Positions 28,986-38,350 of a DNA stretch of 45,917 nucleotides are shown here, one piece after another. The notes below the pieces were generated by a model. It was not told the DNA's origin. It made no database searches and saw only the letters and a program-made list of their open reading frames with translations. Source of the DNA: an uncultured SAR86 cluster bacterium (GTDB lineage: Bacteria; Pseudomonadota; Gammaproteobacteria; Magnimaribacterales; AG-339-G14); assembly GCA_902514765.1 (NCBI GenBank), contig CABXSA010000005.1, forward strand, positions 1 through 45,917. The letters are read 5' to 3'. Each line of letters starts with the position of its first letter. Position 1 is the first letter of the stretch. The position numbers and the translations under genes were made by a program.

Positions 28986-31900
28986 TTAGAAACCAATTCC
29001 AAAAGTCATTCCAAAAGATCTTGGCTCTCTAACCCATACAGAAGCTGTATGACCTACAGAAGAGTTACCAACAGCGGTTCCAGTAATATTTCTGTCATCG
29101 GTAAGGTTTTGTGCCCAAAATCTTAAGTTCCAGTCACCATCAGTTGGAATCACAGAAAGTGAGAAGTTCCACTCATCCCACGCAGGGATTTTAGATGTTT
29201 CGATATTGAAAATACTTGAGTAGCGCTCACTTTGGTAGTAGTAATCCAATCTAGGAGTAACTTCTAAGTTGTTTGTTTGGAAAGTGTAAGCAAGACCCAT
29301 GGATAATGTCATGTCTGAAAAAGGCATTTCATTTCCAGTTAGGTTTTGTTGCAGACCAGAACTTAGCCACTTACCAGTAGCAGTAGCAGTTCCTAAACAA
29401 ACTTCATTAGCACCAATTGTAAGAGCATTAGCACCGCCTGCTGCTCCAAAATCAGTCATTGCTTTGAATAACTTACAAACACCACCAGTTTGAATAGCTG
29501 CACCAGTACCTCTAATTACTACTGAAGGTAGTAAAGTTCCATCAGGTCCAGCAGTACCAGTAGCATTAGCAACTGGAGAATAAACTTGGATACTTGAAGC
29601 TGTTCCACCACCAGCAGCTGGTAAACATGTGTTTGGTCCACCAACAGAAGTCATAAAGTGACATACACCACCCAAGTTTCCGTATCCTTCGGCAGCGGAG
29701 CTCATTTCGAAAGGAACGACGTTAACAAGATCAAGTGCAGTAATTGCAGTTCCTGATCCACAGTCACTTGCACCATCACAAGTTAATCCAAACGCAATCT
29801 CGTTAGACCCTCTTAAGGCAGCAATTGCGTTTGCTCCTGCTGTAGCTTGAGCAGTTGCATCACCACCGCCTTGAGCAGAAGCTGCGACTGCAGCAGCTTG
29901 ACTTAATTGTACGTCAAGAATTTTTCCGTACATGTAACCAAAGGCATCTTTGTTTAATAAGAATGAGTTAGCAGTTTGGTTTTTAGCCACGTGCCAGTCT
30001 GTGTAACCATCCATACTTCCAGTGGAAGCTTGTTTTCTGTAATGACCGCCTAAGTCATGAGGATTGATCATTGAGAAATTACCCACTTCAGTACTTGAAT
30101 AACTGAACATCATGTTGAAAGTTAAACCTGGAACATCTGGGGGAGCTAATAAAAATTCAAGCTCAGCACCCATAGTTTCTAAAGGCATACCTGTATTAAT
30201 TGCAGTTTCATTCCTAATTACACCAACGTGATAATTAGTGAAGTCATAGTAATAAACTGAAGCGTTAGCAACAATTCCTTCTTCTGGAACTGAAGCTTTC
30301 ACACCGAATTCAAAAGCATCAACTTCTGTGCTTTCAAATGCAAAAGGAGTATTAGGGAATTGCGCCGCATTAAATGGCGGGTTAAATCCACCTCCTTTAA
30401 ATCCAATTGAATAACTTGCATAAAACAAAGTATCGTCATTGATTTGCCAATCCCAAACTAAACGACCCGTTGTTTGAGAGAAATCTTTAATTGGACTTAC
30501 ACCAAAAGAAGTATAGTCGGCGTTATTCGCAGGTAGTGTTCCAAAGATTTGTGCTCCATTTGTGTTACCTAGACCTGTTGCTGTAGGTTGTTGTCCTACT
30601 GTTTGACCGACAGTATTTGCTTGTTTTCCATCAGGTGCTTGAATTCCATTAGAAGTAAAACATGCTGTATTTTCTACACCAGTACTCATATTGTATGATC
30701 CCGGCGTACCGTTTGCCTGAATACCACAAGCATTAGCAGATGCTGTTGCCCATGAGGAAAGCAATGGTACTTTATAAAAAGTGGAATTCACCGAAACCGA
30801 CTTAGTATCTTCATTGTATCTAAAACCAGCAGTCAATTTGTGGTTATCAGCAACATCAAAGTAAAACTCTGTAAAGATTGCAGAAGAATCTAGCTTATAA
30901 GATTCAGTCGTATTATGGAAAAATTCAGTATACAAACCATCAATTCTGGAAACCATATCGTGAGCAACCGCAGCAGCAGTTGTAGTGACACCATTAGCTG
31001 CATACTGTGCAACAGCCGGAGCCATTGTTGCTAAGACAGCGTCTCCCGTAGCAGCTGTAACTGCAGCAGTAGTAGCATCAAGTCCTAAAGTAGACGCACA
31101 ATTCGTTGCGCCTAAAGCTGAACAAGTGATAAGTCCTCTAAAAGTTTGTCTAGTAGAGGTAGATATCGTAGAAGGTAAACTAAGAGCATTTAAAGTAATA
31201 CCAGATGCATAGACATCATAAAAAGAAGAAGTGTCATTGGAGATGTTAATACCACCAATTAAGAAATTAAACATACCATCTAAATCAGATGAATACTTAA
31301 TCTCGTAAACACTTCCTTTAGAGTCCTGTTTAGATGCATCACCAGAAACTGGTAAAATATGATTTCCTCTAACTCCCTCTCCATTTGGACAGAAAATACC
31401 TGCTTTAAACTGCTCTATAGCACATTGAGGTGTAATTTCTGAATTACTGTAACCCAGAGGTAAACCTTCGTTACCTTGAGCGGTTGAGTATATTGGAAGA
31501 TTTTGCACTGCAGCACTCCATCTCACGCCACTTCCTTCACTGGATAGTGAAGATGTATCACGATAAAACTGTCTTCTTTTATTATTGTAAGTGAACGTTA
31601 AAGTACCTTGATCGAAAGCTTCTTCAAAAATTAGCTGAGAATTAGATTCTTGAGCAAAGTGTCTAGGCGCAGCCCATGCATTTGCTTGGAAAAATTCTTG
31701 AGGAATTGTACCGCTATCCTGTGGAAGTCCAGTAGGTGCATAAGTTGCTGATCCGCCAGCAGTACCATTAGTTAAAGTACTGGGTACGTAAAAACCTAAA
31801 GTACCTCCTAATAAGCCTGGAAGAGTAGAACCATTAGACATTGGGTGGATTGGATTAAATGCTTGTTTACCACCCATAACACAACCTTGTACTAGGTTAG

Positions 31901-32684
31901 CACCAGTATCACAAAAGACACCATTTACTTGGGATCGGTTAGATTCCTCATCGAAAGCATTATGAATCAATGTGATCGTAGAAGAGTCTCTAGGTTCCCA
32001 TTGCAAACTAGCACGCCATTGATAAGATCCTCTGTCATCAAATTCACCAGTTGCTTTAGAATATAAATTTTTAGTTACTCCGTCTTTTTCAAAATTTGTA
32101 TAAGCAAGTCTTATACCTAGTTCATCACTGACAGGTACGTTAAAAATTGCCTCAATATTTTGGTAGTTGTCTGACCCTGCCTGAAGTCTAACACTTCCTT
32201 CAAATGCATCTAAGTCAGGTCTAGCAGTAATCAAGTTAATAACACCACCAGTTGAGTTACGACCAAATAGAGTACCTTGAGGTCCACGTAAAACCTCAAT
32301 ACGAGCCATATCTAAAAAGCCTTGCTCATTGGTAGACGTTGCTCCAATAGGCATACCATTGACATGAAGTTCAACACCGGCATCGGAACTTGCAGCTGTA
32401 GCAAAGTTAGCTACCCCACGAATTGAAAATCCACCGCCGTTAAACCCATCTGCGGAATAACCTAGGCCCGGAACTTGAAGTTGTAAATCACTTGCAAATT
32501 CCATTTGACGTTCTTCTAGAATGTCATCGGTAAATGCAGAAACCGCAATAGGAACGTCTTGCAGACTTTGCTCAGTTCTTTGCGCTGTAACGATTACTTC
32601 CTCAATTGTTGCTTGAGCGAATGCAGTAGTAGATAAAAGAGCTCCTACAATAAACGCTAAGCTTAGTTTAAAGAAATTACTCAT
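28986..32684 (-). CDS. TonB-dependent outer-membrane receptor, 1232 aa
   Basis: Signal peptide MSNFFKLSLAFIVGALLSTTAFAQA, TonB-box-like EEVIVTAQR, plug IEVLRGPQGTLFGRNSTGGVINLITARP, C-terminal beta-strand ending GMTFGIGF. Confidence 0.96.
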   Translation of the reverse strand: MSNFFKLSLAFIVGALLSTTAFAQATIEEVIVTAQRTEQSLQDVPIAVSAFTDDILEERQMEFASDLQLQVPGLGYSADGFNGGGFSIRGVANFATAASSDAGVELHVNGMPIGATSTNEQGFLDMARIEVLRGPQGTLFGRNSTGGVINLITARPDLDAFEGSVRLQAGSDNYQNIEAIFNVPVSDELGIRLAYTNFEKDGVTKNLYSKATGEFDDRGSYQWRASLQWEPRDSSTITLIHNAFDEESNRSQVNGVFCDTGANLVQGCVMGGKQAFNPIHPMSNGSTLPGLLGGTLGFYVPSTLTNGTAGGSATYAPTGLPQDSGTIPQEFFQANAWAAPRHFAQESNSQLIFEEAFDQGTLTFTYNNKRRQFYRDTSSLSSEGSGVRWSAAVQNLPIYSTAQGNEGLPLGYSNSEITPQCAIEQFKAGIFCPNGEGVRGNHILPVSGDASKQDSKGSVYEIKYSSDLDGMFNFLIGGINISNDTSSFYDVYASGITLNALSLPSTISTSTRQTFRGLITCSALGATNCASTLGLDATTAAVTAATGDAVLATMAPAVAQYAANGVTTTAAAVAHDMVSRIDGLYTEFFHNTTESYKLDSSAIFTEFYFDVADNHKLTAGFRYNEDTKSVSVNSTFYKVPLLSSWATASANACGIQANGTPGSYNMSTGVENTACFTSNGIQAPDGKQANTVGQTVGQQPTATGLGNTNGAQIFGTLPANNADYTSFGVSPIKDFSQTTGRLVWDWQINDDTLFYASYSIGFKGGGFNPPFNAAQFPNTPFAFESTEVDAFEFGVKASVPEEGIVANASVYYYDFTNYHVGVIRNETAINTGMPLETMGAELEFLLAPPDVPGLTFNMMFSYSSTEVGNFSMINPHDLGGHYRKQASTGSMDGYTDWHVAKNQTANSFLLNKDAFGYMYGKILDVQLSQAAAVAASAQGGGDATAQATAGANAIAALRGSNEIAFGLTCDGASDCGSGTAITALDLVNVVPFEMSSAAEGYGNLGGVCHFMTSVGGPNTCLPAAGGGTASSIQVYSPVANATGTAGPDGTLLPSVVIRGTGAAIQTGGVCKLFKAMTDFGAAGGANALTIGANEVCLGTATATGKWLSSGLQQNLTGNEMPFSDMTLSMGLAYTFQTNNLEVTPRLDYYYQSERYSSIFNIETSKIPAWDEWNFSLSVIPTDGDWNLRFWAQNLTDDRNITGTAVGNSSVGHTASVWVREPRSFGMTFGIGF

Positions 32685-32736
32685 TTAGAATCCTCCCCTA
32701 ATGAGTTAAAAAAATTTTAATGTGAAGAATTCTGAT

Positions 32737-32777
32737 GCTTATAAACAATCTAAGTCTAATAACCTTTACTTATAAGC
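32737..32777 (-). repeat. Inverted repeat (GCTTATAA ... TTATAAGC) in the 5' leader of the TonB receptor
   Basis: Perfect 8-bp arms separated by 25 nt, between the putative promoter and the ATG. Confidence 0.4.
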
Positions 32778-32804
32778 TTAAGATTTCTCCCCCTATAGCA
32801 ATCG

Positions 32805-32832
32805 ATAATACCTAATTTTGTAAGTACTGCAA
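32805..32832 (-). promoter_or_regulatory. Putative promoter for the TonB receptor gene
   Basis: Minus strand TTGCAG - 16 bp - TATTAT; implies a leader of more than 100 nt before a strong GGGGAGGA ribosome-binding site. Confidence 0.3.
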
Positions 32833-32907
32833 CCCTTTAAGGTCAAAAAACAATCATTTAAAGTAAACTAGTTTTATCAATTTATAACCAATTTAAAGCA
32901 AGATGAA

Positions 32908-33561
32908 ATGAATAAAAAAGAGAGGGCGCTATTTATAGAAACTAAATTGAATGAATTATTTCCAAATCCTAAAGCTCCTTTAGATCATTTGAATGCTTTT
33001 ACGTTTCTAATTGCCGTTCTTTTGAGTGCGCAGACTACTGATAAACGAGTTAACGTCGTGACAAAAGAACTATTCAAATTAGCAAAAGATCCAAAGAGTA
33101 TGTTTAATCTTGGAGAAAAAAAGGTCTATGAACACATAAAAACTTGTGGATTAGCTCCAAAAAAAGCTAGAGCAATAATAGAAACTTCTAAAATTTTAAT
33201 CGATAAACATCACGGAAAGGTGCCTAAGGAACTTGATGATCTTAAGGAGTTGCCAGGAGTTGGGCACAAAACAGCTTCTGTTGTGGTGAGTGAGTTTTAT
33301 GGAATACCTGCATTTCCTATAGATACTCATATACATCGTCTTGCACAGCGTTGGGGTCTTTCCAATGGAAAATCAGTAAAACAAACTGAAAAAGATTTAA
33401 AAAATATCTTTGATGAAATGAGTTGGCGTAATTTACATCTGCAGATAATTTTTTATGGGAGAGCATTTTGTACCGCAAGAGGCTGTGACGGAACAGTCTG
33501 TTTTATGTGTAAAAGTTTATATCCTAATAGAAAAAACAAAATTAAGACTTCAAAAGCTTAA
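32908..33561 (+). CDS. nth: Endonuclease III
   Basis: LLSAQTTDKRVN, LKELPGVGHKTASVV helix-hairpin-helix, FPIDTHIHRLAQR. Confidence 0.93.
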   Translation: MNKKERALFIETKLNELFPNPKAPLDHLNAFTFLIAVLLSAQTTDKRVNVVTKELFKLAKDPKSMFNLGEKKVYEHIKTCGLAPKKARAIIETSKILIDKHHGKVPKELDDLKELPGVGHKTASVVVSEFYGIPAFPIDTHIHRLAQRWGLSNGKSVKQTEKDLKNIFDEMSWRNLHLQIIFYGRAFCTARGCDGTVCFMCKSLYPNRKNKIKTSKA

Positions 33562-33579
33562 AATAATTTCTTTCAAGAG

Positions 33580-33585
33580 TATAAT
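33580..33585 (+). promoter_or_regulatory. Possible -10 element (TATAAT) for glyA
   Basis: Exact TATAAT in the nth-glyA gap, with TTAAAA 16 bp upstream. Confidence 0.3.
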
Positions 33586-33606
33586 TAGATTTTTGTTCTC
33601 ATAAAT

Positions 33607-34863
33607 ATGTACGGCAACAATCTATCTATAAAATCCTTTGACGATGATCTTTGGCAAGCTTTGGAACAAGAGCGCGTAAGACAGGAACAGCATATTGAGT
33701 TAATTGCTTCTGAAAACTATGCCTCTCCAAGAATATTAGAAGCTCAAGGTTCTATTCTTACTAACAAATATGCAGAAGGCTATCCAGGCAAAAGATACTA
33801 TGGAGGCTGCGAGTTCGTCGATATTGCAGAGCAATTAGCAATCGATAGAGCAAAGGAATTATTCAACGCAGATTATGCTAATGTTCAACCGCATTCAGGA
33901 GCAAGTGCAAATGCTGCAGTCTTTCTTGCTTTGTTGAATGCAGGTGACAAAATTTTGGGAATGAGCTTGGATCATGGAGGTCATTTAACCCATGGTTCCA
34001 AAGTAAATTTTTCAGGAAAAATTTATGAATCTTATAGTTATGGAATAGATCCTGAAACTGGAGATATTGATTATGCCCAAGTGGAAGCTTTAGCTAAAGA
34101 ACACAAACCGAAACTAATCATATGTGGCTTCTCAGCTTTCTCCGGGATTCTTGATTGGGCCAGGTTTAAGAAAATTGCTAAATCAATAGATGCTTATTTA
34201 TTAGCAGATATTTCTCATGTTTCTGGTTTGGTTGCTGCAGGCTTGTATCCTAACCCCTTCCCTCATGCGGATGTGGTTACAACTACTACTCACAAAACTT
34301 TAGTAGGACCAAGAGGTGGTTTGATTCTAGCCGGTCCAAATGAAGAGCTACAAAAAAAGCTTAACTCTGCACTCTTTCCTGGATCCCAAGGCGGTCCCCT
34401 TATGCACGTTATAGCTGCCAAAGCAGTTTGCTTCAAGGAAGCTATGGAAGATGACTTCAAATCCTATCAGCAACAAATTTTATCGAATGCAAAAGAAATG
34501 AGTAAGCGATTAATGTCTAATGACATAGACATTGTCTCCAATGGAACATCGAATCACATGTTCCTTGTTAACTTGATAAAAAATGAGGTAACTGGAAAAG
34601 AATTGGAAGCGGCTTTGGGAGAAGCATTTATTACTGTCAATAAAAATTCAGTTCCTAATGATCCAAAATCTCCTTTTGTTACTTCAGGAATTAGAGTTGG
34701 AACTCCTGCTGTTACAAGAAGAGGTTTTAAAGAAGAAGAAGTTTCTAAAGTTGCTGACTGGATTTCACAAATTATTCAAAATGTTGATGACAAAAATTTA
34801 ATCGCTGAAATTAAAGATGAAGTTTTAAAACTCTGTAGTAATTTCCCAGTTTACTCCCAGTAA
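33607..34863 (+). CDS. glyA: Serine hydroxymethyltransferase
   Basis: [60 protein letters not shown]. Confidence 0.98.
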   Translation: MYGNNLSIKSFDDDLWQALEQERVRQEQHIELIASENYASPRILEAQGSILTNKYAEGYPGKRYYGGCEFVDIAEQLAIDRAKELFNADYANVQPHSGASANAAVFLALLNAGDKILGMSLDHGGHLTHGSKVNFSGKIYESYSYGIDPETGDIDYAQVEALAKEHKPKLIICGFSAFSGILDWARFKKIAKSIDAYLLADISHVSGLVAAGLYPNPFPHADVVTTTTHKTLVGPRGGLILAGPNEELQKKLNSALFPGSQGGPLMHVIAAKAVCFKEAMEDDFKSYQQQILSNAKEMSKRLMSNDIDIVSNGTSNHMFLVNLIKNEVTGKELEAALGEAFITVNKNSVPNDPKSPFVTSGIRVGTPAVTRRGFKEEEVSKVADWISQIIQNVDDKNLIAEIKDEVLKLCSNFPVYSQ

Positions 34864-34866
34864 AAT

Positions 34867-35319
34867 ATGCATTGTCCTTATTGCTCCTTTGAAGAAAGTA
34901 AGGTCATAGATTCTCGTCTTGTAACCGAGGGAAGTGAAATTAGAAGAAGACGTGAATGCCTTAAATGTGGAGAAAGGTGGACTACCTTCGAAGTTGGCGA
35001 ACTAGTTATGCCAAAAATCATTAAACAAGATAAATCTAGAGTTCCTTTTGATGAAACAAAAATAAGAGAAGGTATAGCTAGATCTCTTGAAAAAAGACCG
35101 GTTAGTGATGCGCAATTTCAAACGCTTATTGAAACTATTAAGAAAGAGATTAGAGATTTTGGAGAAAGAGAAATTGAATCTAAACAAGTTGGTGAAACAG
35201 TAATGAGATATCTAAAGAAACTAGATGAAGTTGCTTTTGTCAGATTTGCTTCAGTTTATAGAAGCTTCCAAGATCCTAATGAATTTAGTGAAGAAGTAAA
35301 AAAATTGAGCGATGAATGA
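34867..35319 (+). CDS. nrdR: Transcriptional repressor NrdR
   Basis: MHCPYCSFEESKVIDSRLVTEGSEIRRRRECLKCGERWTTFE zinc ribbon plus ATP-cone. Confidence 0.97.
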   Translation: MHCPYCSFEESKVIDSRLVTEGSEIRRRRECLKCGERWTTFEVGELVMPKIIKQDKSRVPFDETKIREGIARSLEKRPVSDAQFQTLIETIKKEIRDFGEREIESKQVGETVMRYLKKLDEVAFVRFASVYRSFQDPNEFSEEVKKLSDE

Positions 35320-36412
35320 TTCTTACTTTATCTCCAAAGCCATATCTCTTGCTCTTAAAGGAAAATTTAATACTAAGCCCGGAGTAAATGTTGGCGCTAT
35401 TATTGTTAAAAATAATAAGATCATTGGTAAAGGATTTTATGAGGCTTATGGAGGTCCTCACGCAGAGATTAATGCCATAAATCAAGTTAAGAATAAGTAT
35501 AAAAAAAATTATCTTAAGCATCTTTCCCAAAGCGAGATATTCGTTACTCTAGAGCCATGTAGCAAGGAAGGAAAAACAGGCGCTTGTGTAAATGAGCTAA
35601 AAAAATATGATTTCAAAAGAATAATTGTTGGCGCAGAGGATCCTTCCCAAAATGGCTTGAAAAGTTTGCGACGTGCTGGCTTTGAAGTAAGAAATTTAAA
35701 TAGTGAAGAATGTCTGAACATAAATAGAGCCTTTCTTCATAAGGCAAAATTCGAAAAACCTTACGTTAAGGCGAAAATTGCAATATCTAATGACTATAAA
35801 TCTGTCCATCTATCAAAAAATAGAAAATGGATTACTGGGGCTCCGGCTCGTAAGGACGTTCAATTATTGAGAGCTCAGGCAGACATTATCCTTACAGGAT
35901 CTGGAACAATAAATTTTGACAAACCTTCTATGAATGTAAGAGCAAAAAAAATTATTTCTAATAAAAGTTTTATTCAGCCAGCTAGATATGTTTTTTCTAA
36001 TGATCTTTTACTAAATTGGTCGGCTCCTTTTTTTAAATTACCAGGTAAAAAGGTAGTTGTAACTTCAAAGAAAAGCCTCCCAAAAGAGGCAAAGAAAATA
36101 AAAGATATTTCATTAGAAATAGTAAATAAAAAAAATAATTTGTTGAATCCGGAACACTTTATAAAAAAAATATCCAAGAAAAATTTAAATAGTATATTGA
36201 TTGAATCTGGTCCAAAACTTCTCGGCAGTTTTGGAGATAATAATTTAATTGATGAATATATTTTTTATATTTCTAAAGAAAATCTAGGCGATAAAGGTTC
36301 CTACTTTTATGCGGGCAAGAATAAATTTAACTTTTTTGATAACAAGCAATTCGATATAGTTGAAGATATCGAGATTGGAAGAGATAAAAAAATAGTTTTA
36401 AGGAAAAAATAA
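35312..36412 (+). CDS. ribD: Bifunctional pyrimidine deaminase / reductase (riboflavin biosynthesis)
   Basis: GGPHAEINAIN, VTLEPCSKEGKTGAC deaminase motifs, C-terminal reductase domain; between nrdR and ribBA. Confidence 0.93.
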   Translation: MNDSYFISKAISLALKGKFNTKPGVNVGAIIVKNNKIIGKGFYEAYGGPHAEINAINQVKNKYKKNYLKHLSQSEIFVTLEPCSKEGKTGACVNELKKYDFKRIIVGAEDPSQNGLKSLRRAGFEVRNLNSEECLNINRAFLHKAKFEKPYVKAKIAISNDYKSVHLSKNRKWITGAPARKDVQLLRAQADIILTGSGTINFDKPSMNVRAKKIISNKSFIQPARYVFSNDLLLNWSAPFFKLPGKKVVVTSKKSLPKEAKKIKDISLEIVNKKNNLLNPEHFIKKISKKNLNSILIESGPKLLGSFGDNNLIDEYIFYISKENLGDKGSYFYAGKNKFNFFDNKQFDIVEDIEIGRDKKIVLRKK

Positions 36413-36413
36413 A

Positions 36414-37505
36414 ATGGATTTGAATGGCACAAAAGAACTAATTTCAGAAATTAAGAAAGGAAATATGGTGTTATTAATGGATGATGAAGATCGGGAAAAC
36501 GAAGGAGACCTTATTCTAGCTGGAGAAAAAGTTACCGCAGAAAAAATAAATTTCATGGCAAAACACGCAAGAGGATTGATTTGTCTAGCAATGAGCCAAA
36601 ACAAATGTGAATCTTTAAATTTAAATCAAATGGTAAGCGATAACAAAAGCGGTCTTGGAACAGGCTTTACAGTATCTATTGAAGCTGCTTCCGGAATAAC
36701 TACCGGTATTTCAGCTGCCGATCGCGCAAGGACAATTTCTGTTGCTTCAAAAGCCAAAGCTAAGTCCAATGACATTGTTTCTCCCGGACATGTATTTCCT
36801 GTTAGAGCTATACCAGGAGGAGTTTTGTCGCGAACAGGTCATACAGAAGGAAGCACAGACTTATGTAGGTTGGCTGGGCTAACAGAATCAGCTGTAATTT
36901 GTGAGGTAATGAATGAAGACGGAACCATGGCTCGAAAAAAAGCTTTAATGGATTTCAGTAGAAAACATAACCTAAAGATAGGAACGATTGCCGACCTAGT
37001 AAACTATAGAATTTTAAATGAAAAAACCATAGAGAAAATAGATCGAAAAACGGTAAAAACAGAGTATGGAAAGTTTAATCTTATTATGTACAAAGATTTG
37101 ATATTCGGAGAAACTCACCTGGTCCTTCAAAAAGGTAAAATTTCGAAAAATAGCCCTACTCTTGTCAGAGTTCAGCAAAGTAATTTCTTTCACGATCTAT
37201 TAAATGTAAATGAATTTGGTGCTAGATGGTCTGTTTCGGATGCCATGAAAAAAATAAATGAAGAAGGTAAGGGAATTATTCTAATGATTGACGGAGAAAG
37301 AGATAAAGCTACTGAATTTAATGAAATAAATGCCTCAAAGAAAAATAGAAAAAGTATTCCCAATAACGATCCCAGAAGAATTGGTATAGGGTCACAAATC
37401 CTTAGAGACTTGGGAATCAAAAAAATTAAGTTAATGGGTTCTGAAGTTCGATATCCATCCTTATCAGGATTTGATCTAGAAGTTATAGAATACGTAAAAA
37501 AATGA
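36414..37505 (+). CDS. ribBA: 3,4-dihydroxy-2-butanone 4-phosphate synthase fused to a degenerate GTP cyclohydrolase II domain
   Basis: DDEDRENEGDLILAGE, GISAADRARTI, PGGVLSRTGHTEGSTDLCRLAGL; C-terminal RibA-like fold (RIGIGSQILRDLGIKKIKLMG) without Cys ligands. Confidence 0.92.
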   Translation: MDLNGTKELISEIKKGNMVLLMDDEDRENEGDLILAGEKVTAEKINFMAKHARGLICLAMSQNKCESLNLNQMVSDNKSGLGTGFTVSIEAASGITTGISAADRARTISVASKAKAKSNDIVSPGHVFPVRAIPGGVLSRTGHTEGSTDLCRLAGLTESAVICEVMNEDGTMARKKALMDFSRKHNLKIGTIADLVNYRILNEKTIEKIDRKTVKTEYGKFNLIMYKDLIFGETHLVLQKGKISKNSPTLVRVQQSNFFHDLLNVNEFGARWSVSDAMKKINEEGKGIILMIDGERDKATEFNEINASKKNRKSIPNNDPRRIGIGSQILRDLGIKKIKLMGSEVRYPSLSGFDLEVIEYVKK

Positions 37506-37954
37506 AATCTTCGAAAATAGACATTCAAAAACCTACTATAGATTTAAATAAAGTAAAGTTTGCAGTTGTCAGCACCTACTGGAACGAAGAAATTATCAAG
37601 CCAATGCTTGATGATTGCCTTTCGACATTGAGTGAATATAACTTACAAAAAAAATCTTTTATTGTCCCAGGAGCTTACGAACTACCCTTTATAGCCCAAT
37701 CTCTTTGTGATACCTATGATGCAATTATTTTACTTGGTTGCATTATCAAAGGAGAAACACCTCATTTTGAAATTATCTCACAGAGCATAAGTGATAAAGT
37801 TTTAGAGACCTCTCTCAATAAAAATATTCCTATAATTTTTGGTGTGCTTACAACTAACAATGAAAGTGAAGCAAAGGAAAGAGCAGCGTATAAAGGATCA
37901 GAGTTTGCTCTATCAGCTTTAAGTGTATTAGATACATTAAACAAAATTAAGTGA
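37502..37954 (+). CDS. ribH: 6,7-dimethyl-8-ribityllumazine synthase
   Basis: VPGAYELPFIAQ, LLGCIIKGETPHFEIIS, IPIIFGVLTTNNESEAKERA. Confidence 0.96.
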   Translation: MKSSKIDIQKPTIDLNKVKFAVVSTYWNEEIIKPMLDDCLSTLSEYNLQKKSFIVPGAYELPFIAQSLCDTYDAIILLGCIIKGETPHFEIISQSISDKVLETSLNKNIPIIFGVLTTNNESEAKERAAYKGSEFALSALSVLDTLNKIK

Positions 37955-38349
37955 AATCCAATCCATCTCCTACCAAAATACGAGAGTTAGTTATTCAGAC
38001 ACTCTATCAGAAGACTATTTCTGGAGATTCAAATACTAAAGTTTTAAAAGAATTAAAACAGTCACAAAAAAGTTTAAACACTGAAAAAGTCAGTGAAATA
38101 ATAAAAGATATAAAACTATCTGAAGACAAATATTTAGAATCCATCACAAAATTTTCTCATATTCCATCTTCTAGAATTGGAGGAATTGAACTTTCTATTT
38201 TGTATCTTGCATTTCATGAAATTTCTCATTCGAATCTTGACAAACCAATTATCATAAATGAAGCCATCAAACTGGCTAAAAAATTCGGACAAAGTTCTAG
38301 TCACAAATTTATAAATGCAATCTTAGATAAGGCAATAAAGAGTATTTAA
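37951..38349 (+). CDS. nusB: Transcription antitermination factor NusB
   Basis: RELVIQTLYQ, LSILYLAFHEI..KPIIINEAIKLAKKFGQSSSHKFINAILDKA; downstream of ribH. Confidence 0.93.
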   Translation: MKSNPSPTKIRELVIQTLYQKTISGDSNTKVLKELKQSQKSLNTEKVSEIIKDIKLSEDKYLESITKFSHIPSSRIGGIELSILYLAFHEISHSNLDKPIIINEAIKLAKKFGQSSSHKFINAILDKAIKSI

Positions 38350-38350
38350 A

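Noticed and set aside
30985-31212. 75-aa plus-strand Ala/Val-rich ORF in the TonB receptor
   Set aside because: Antisense of the receptor's Ala/Thr-rich insert; low-complexity shadow ORF.
37190-37528. 112-aa minus-strand ORF antisense to ribBA/ribH
   Set aside because: No recognisable domain; overlaps well-supported genes.
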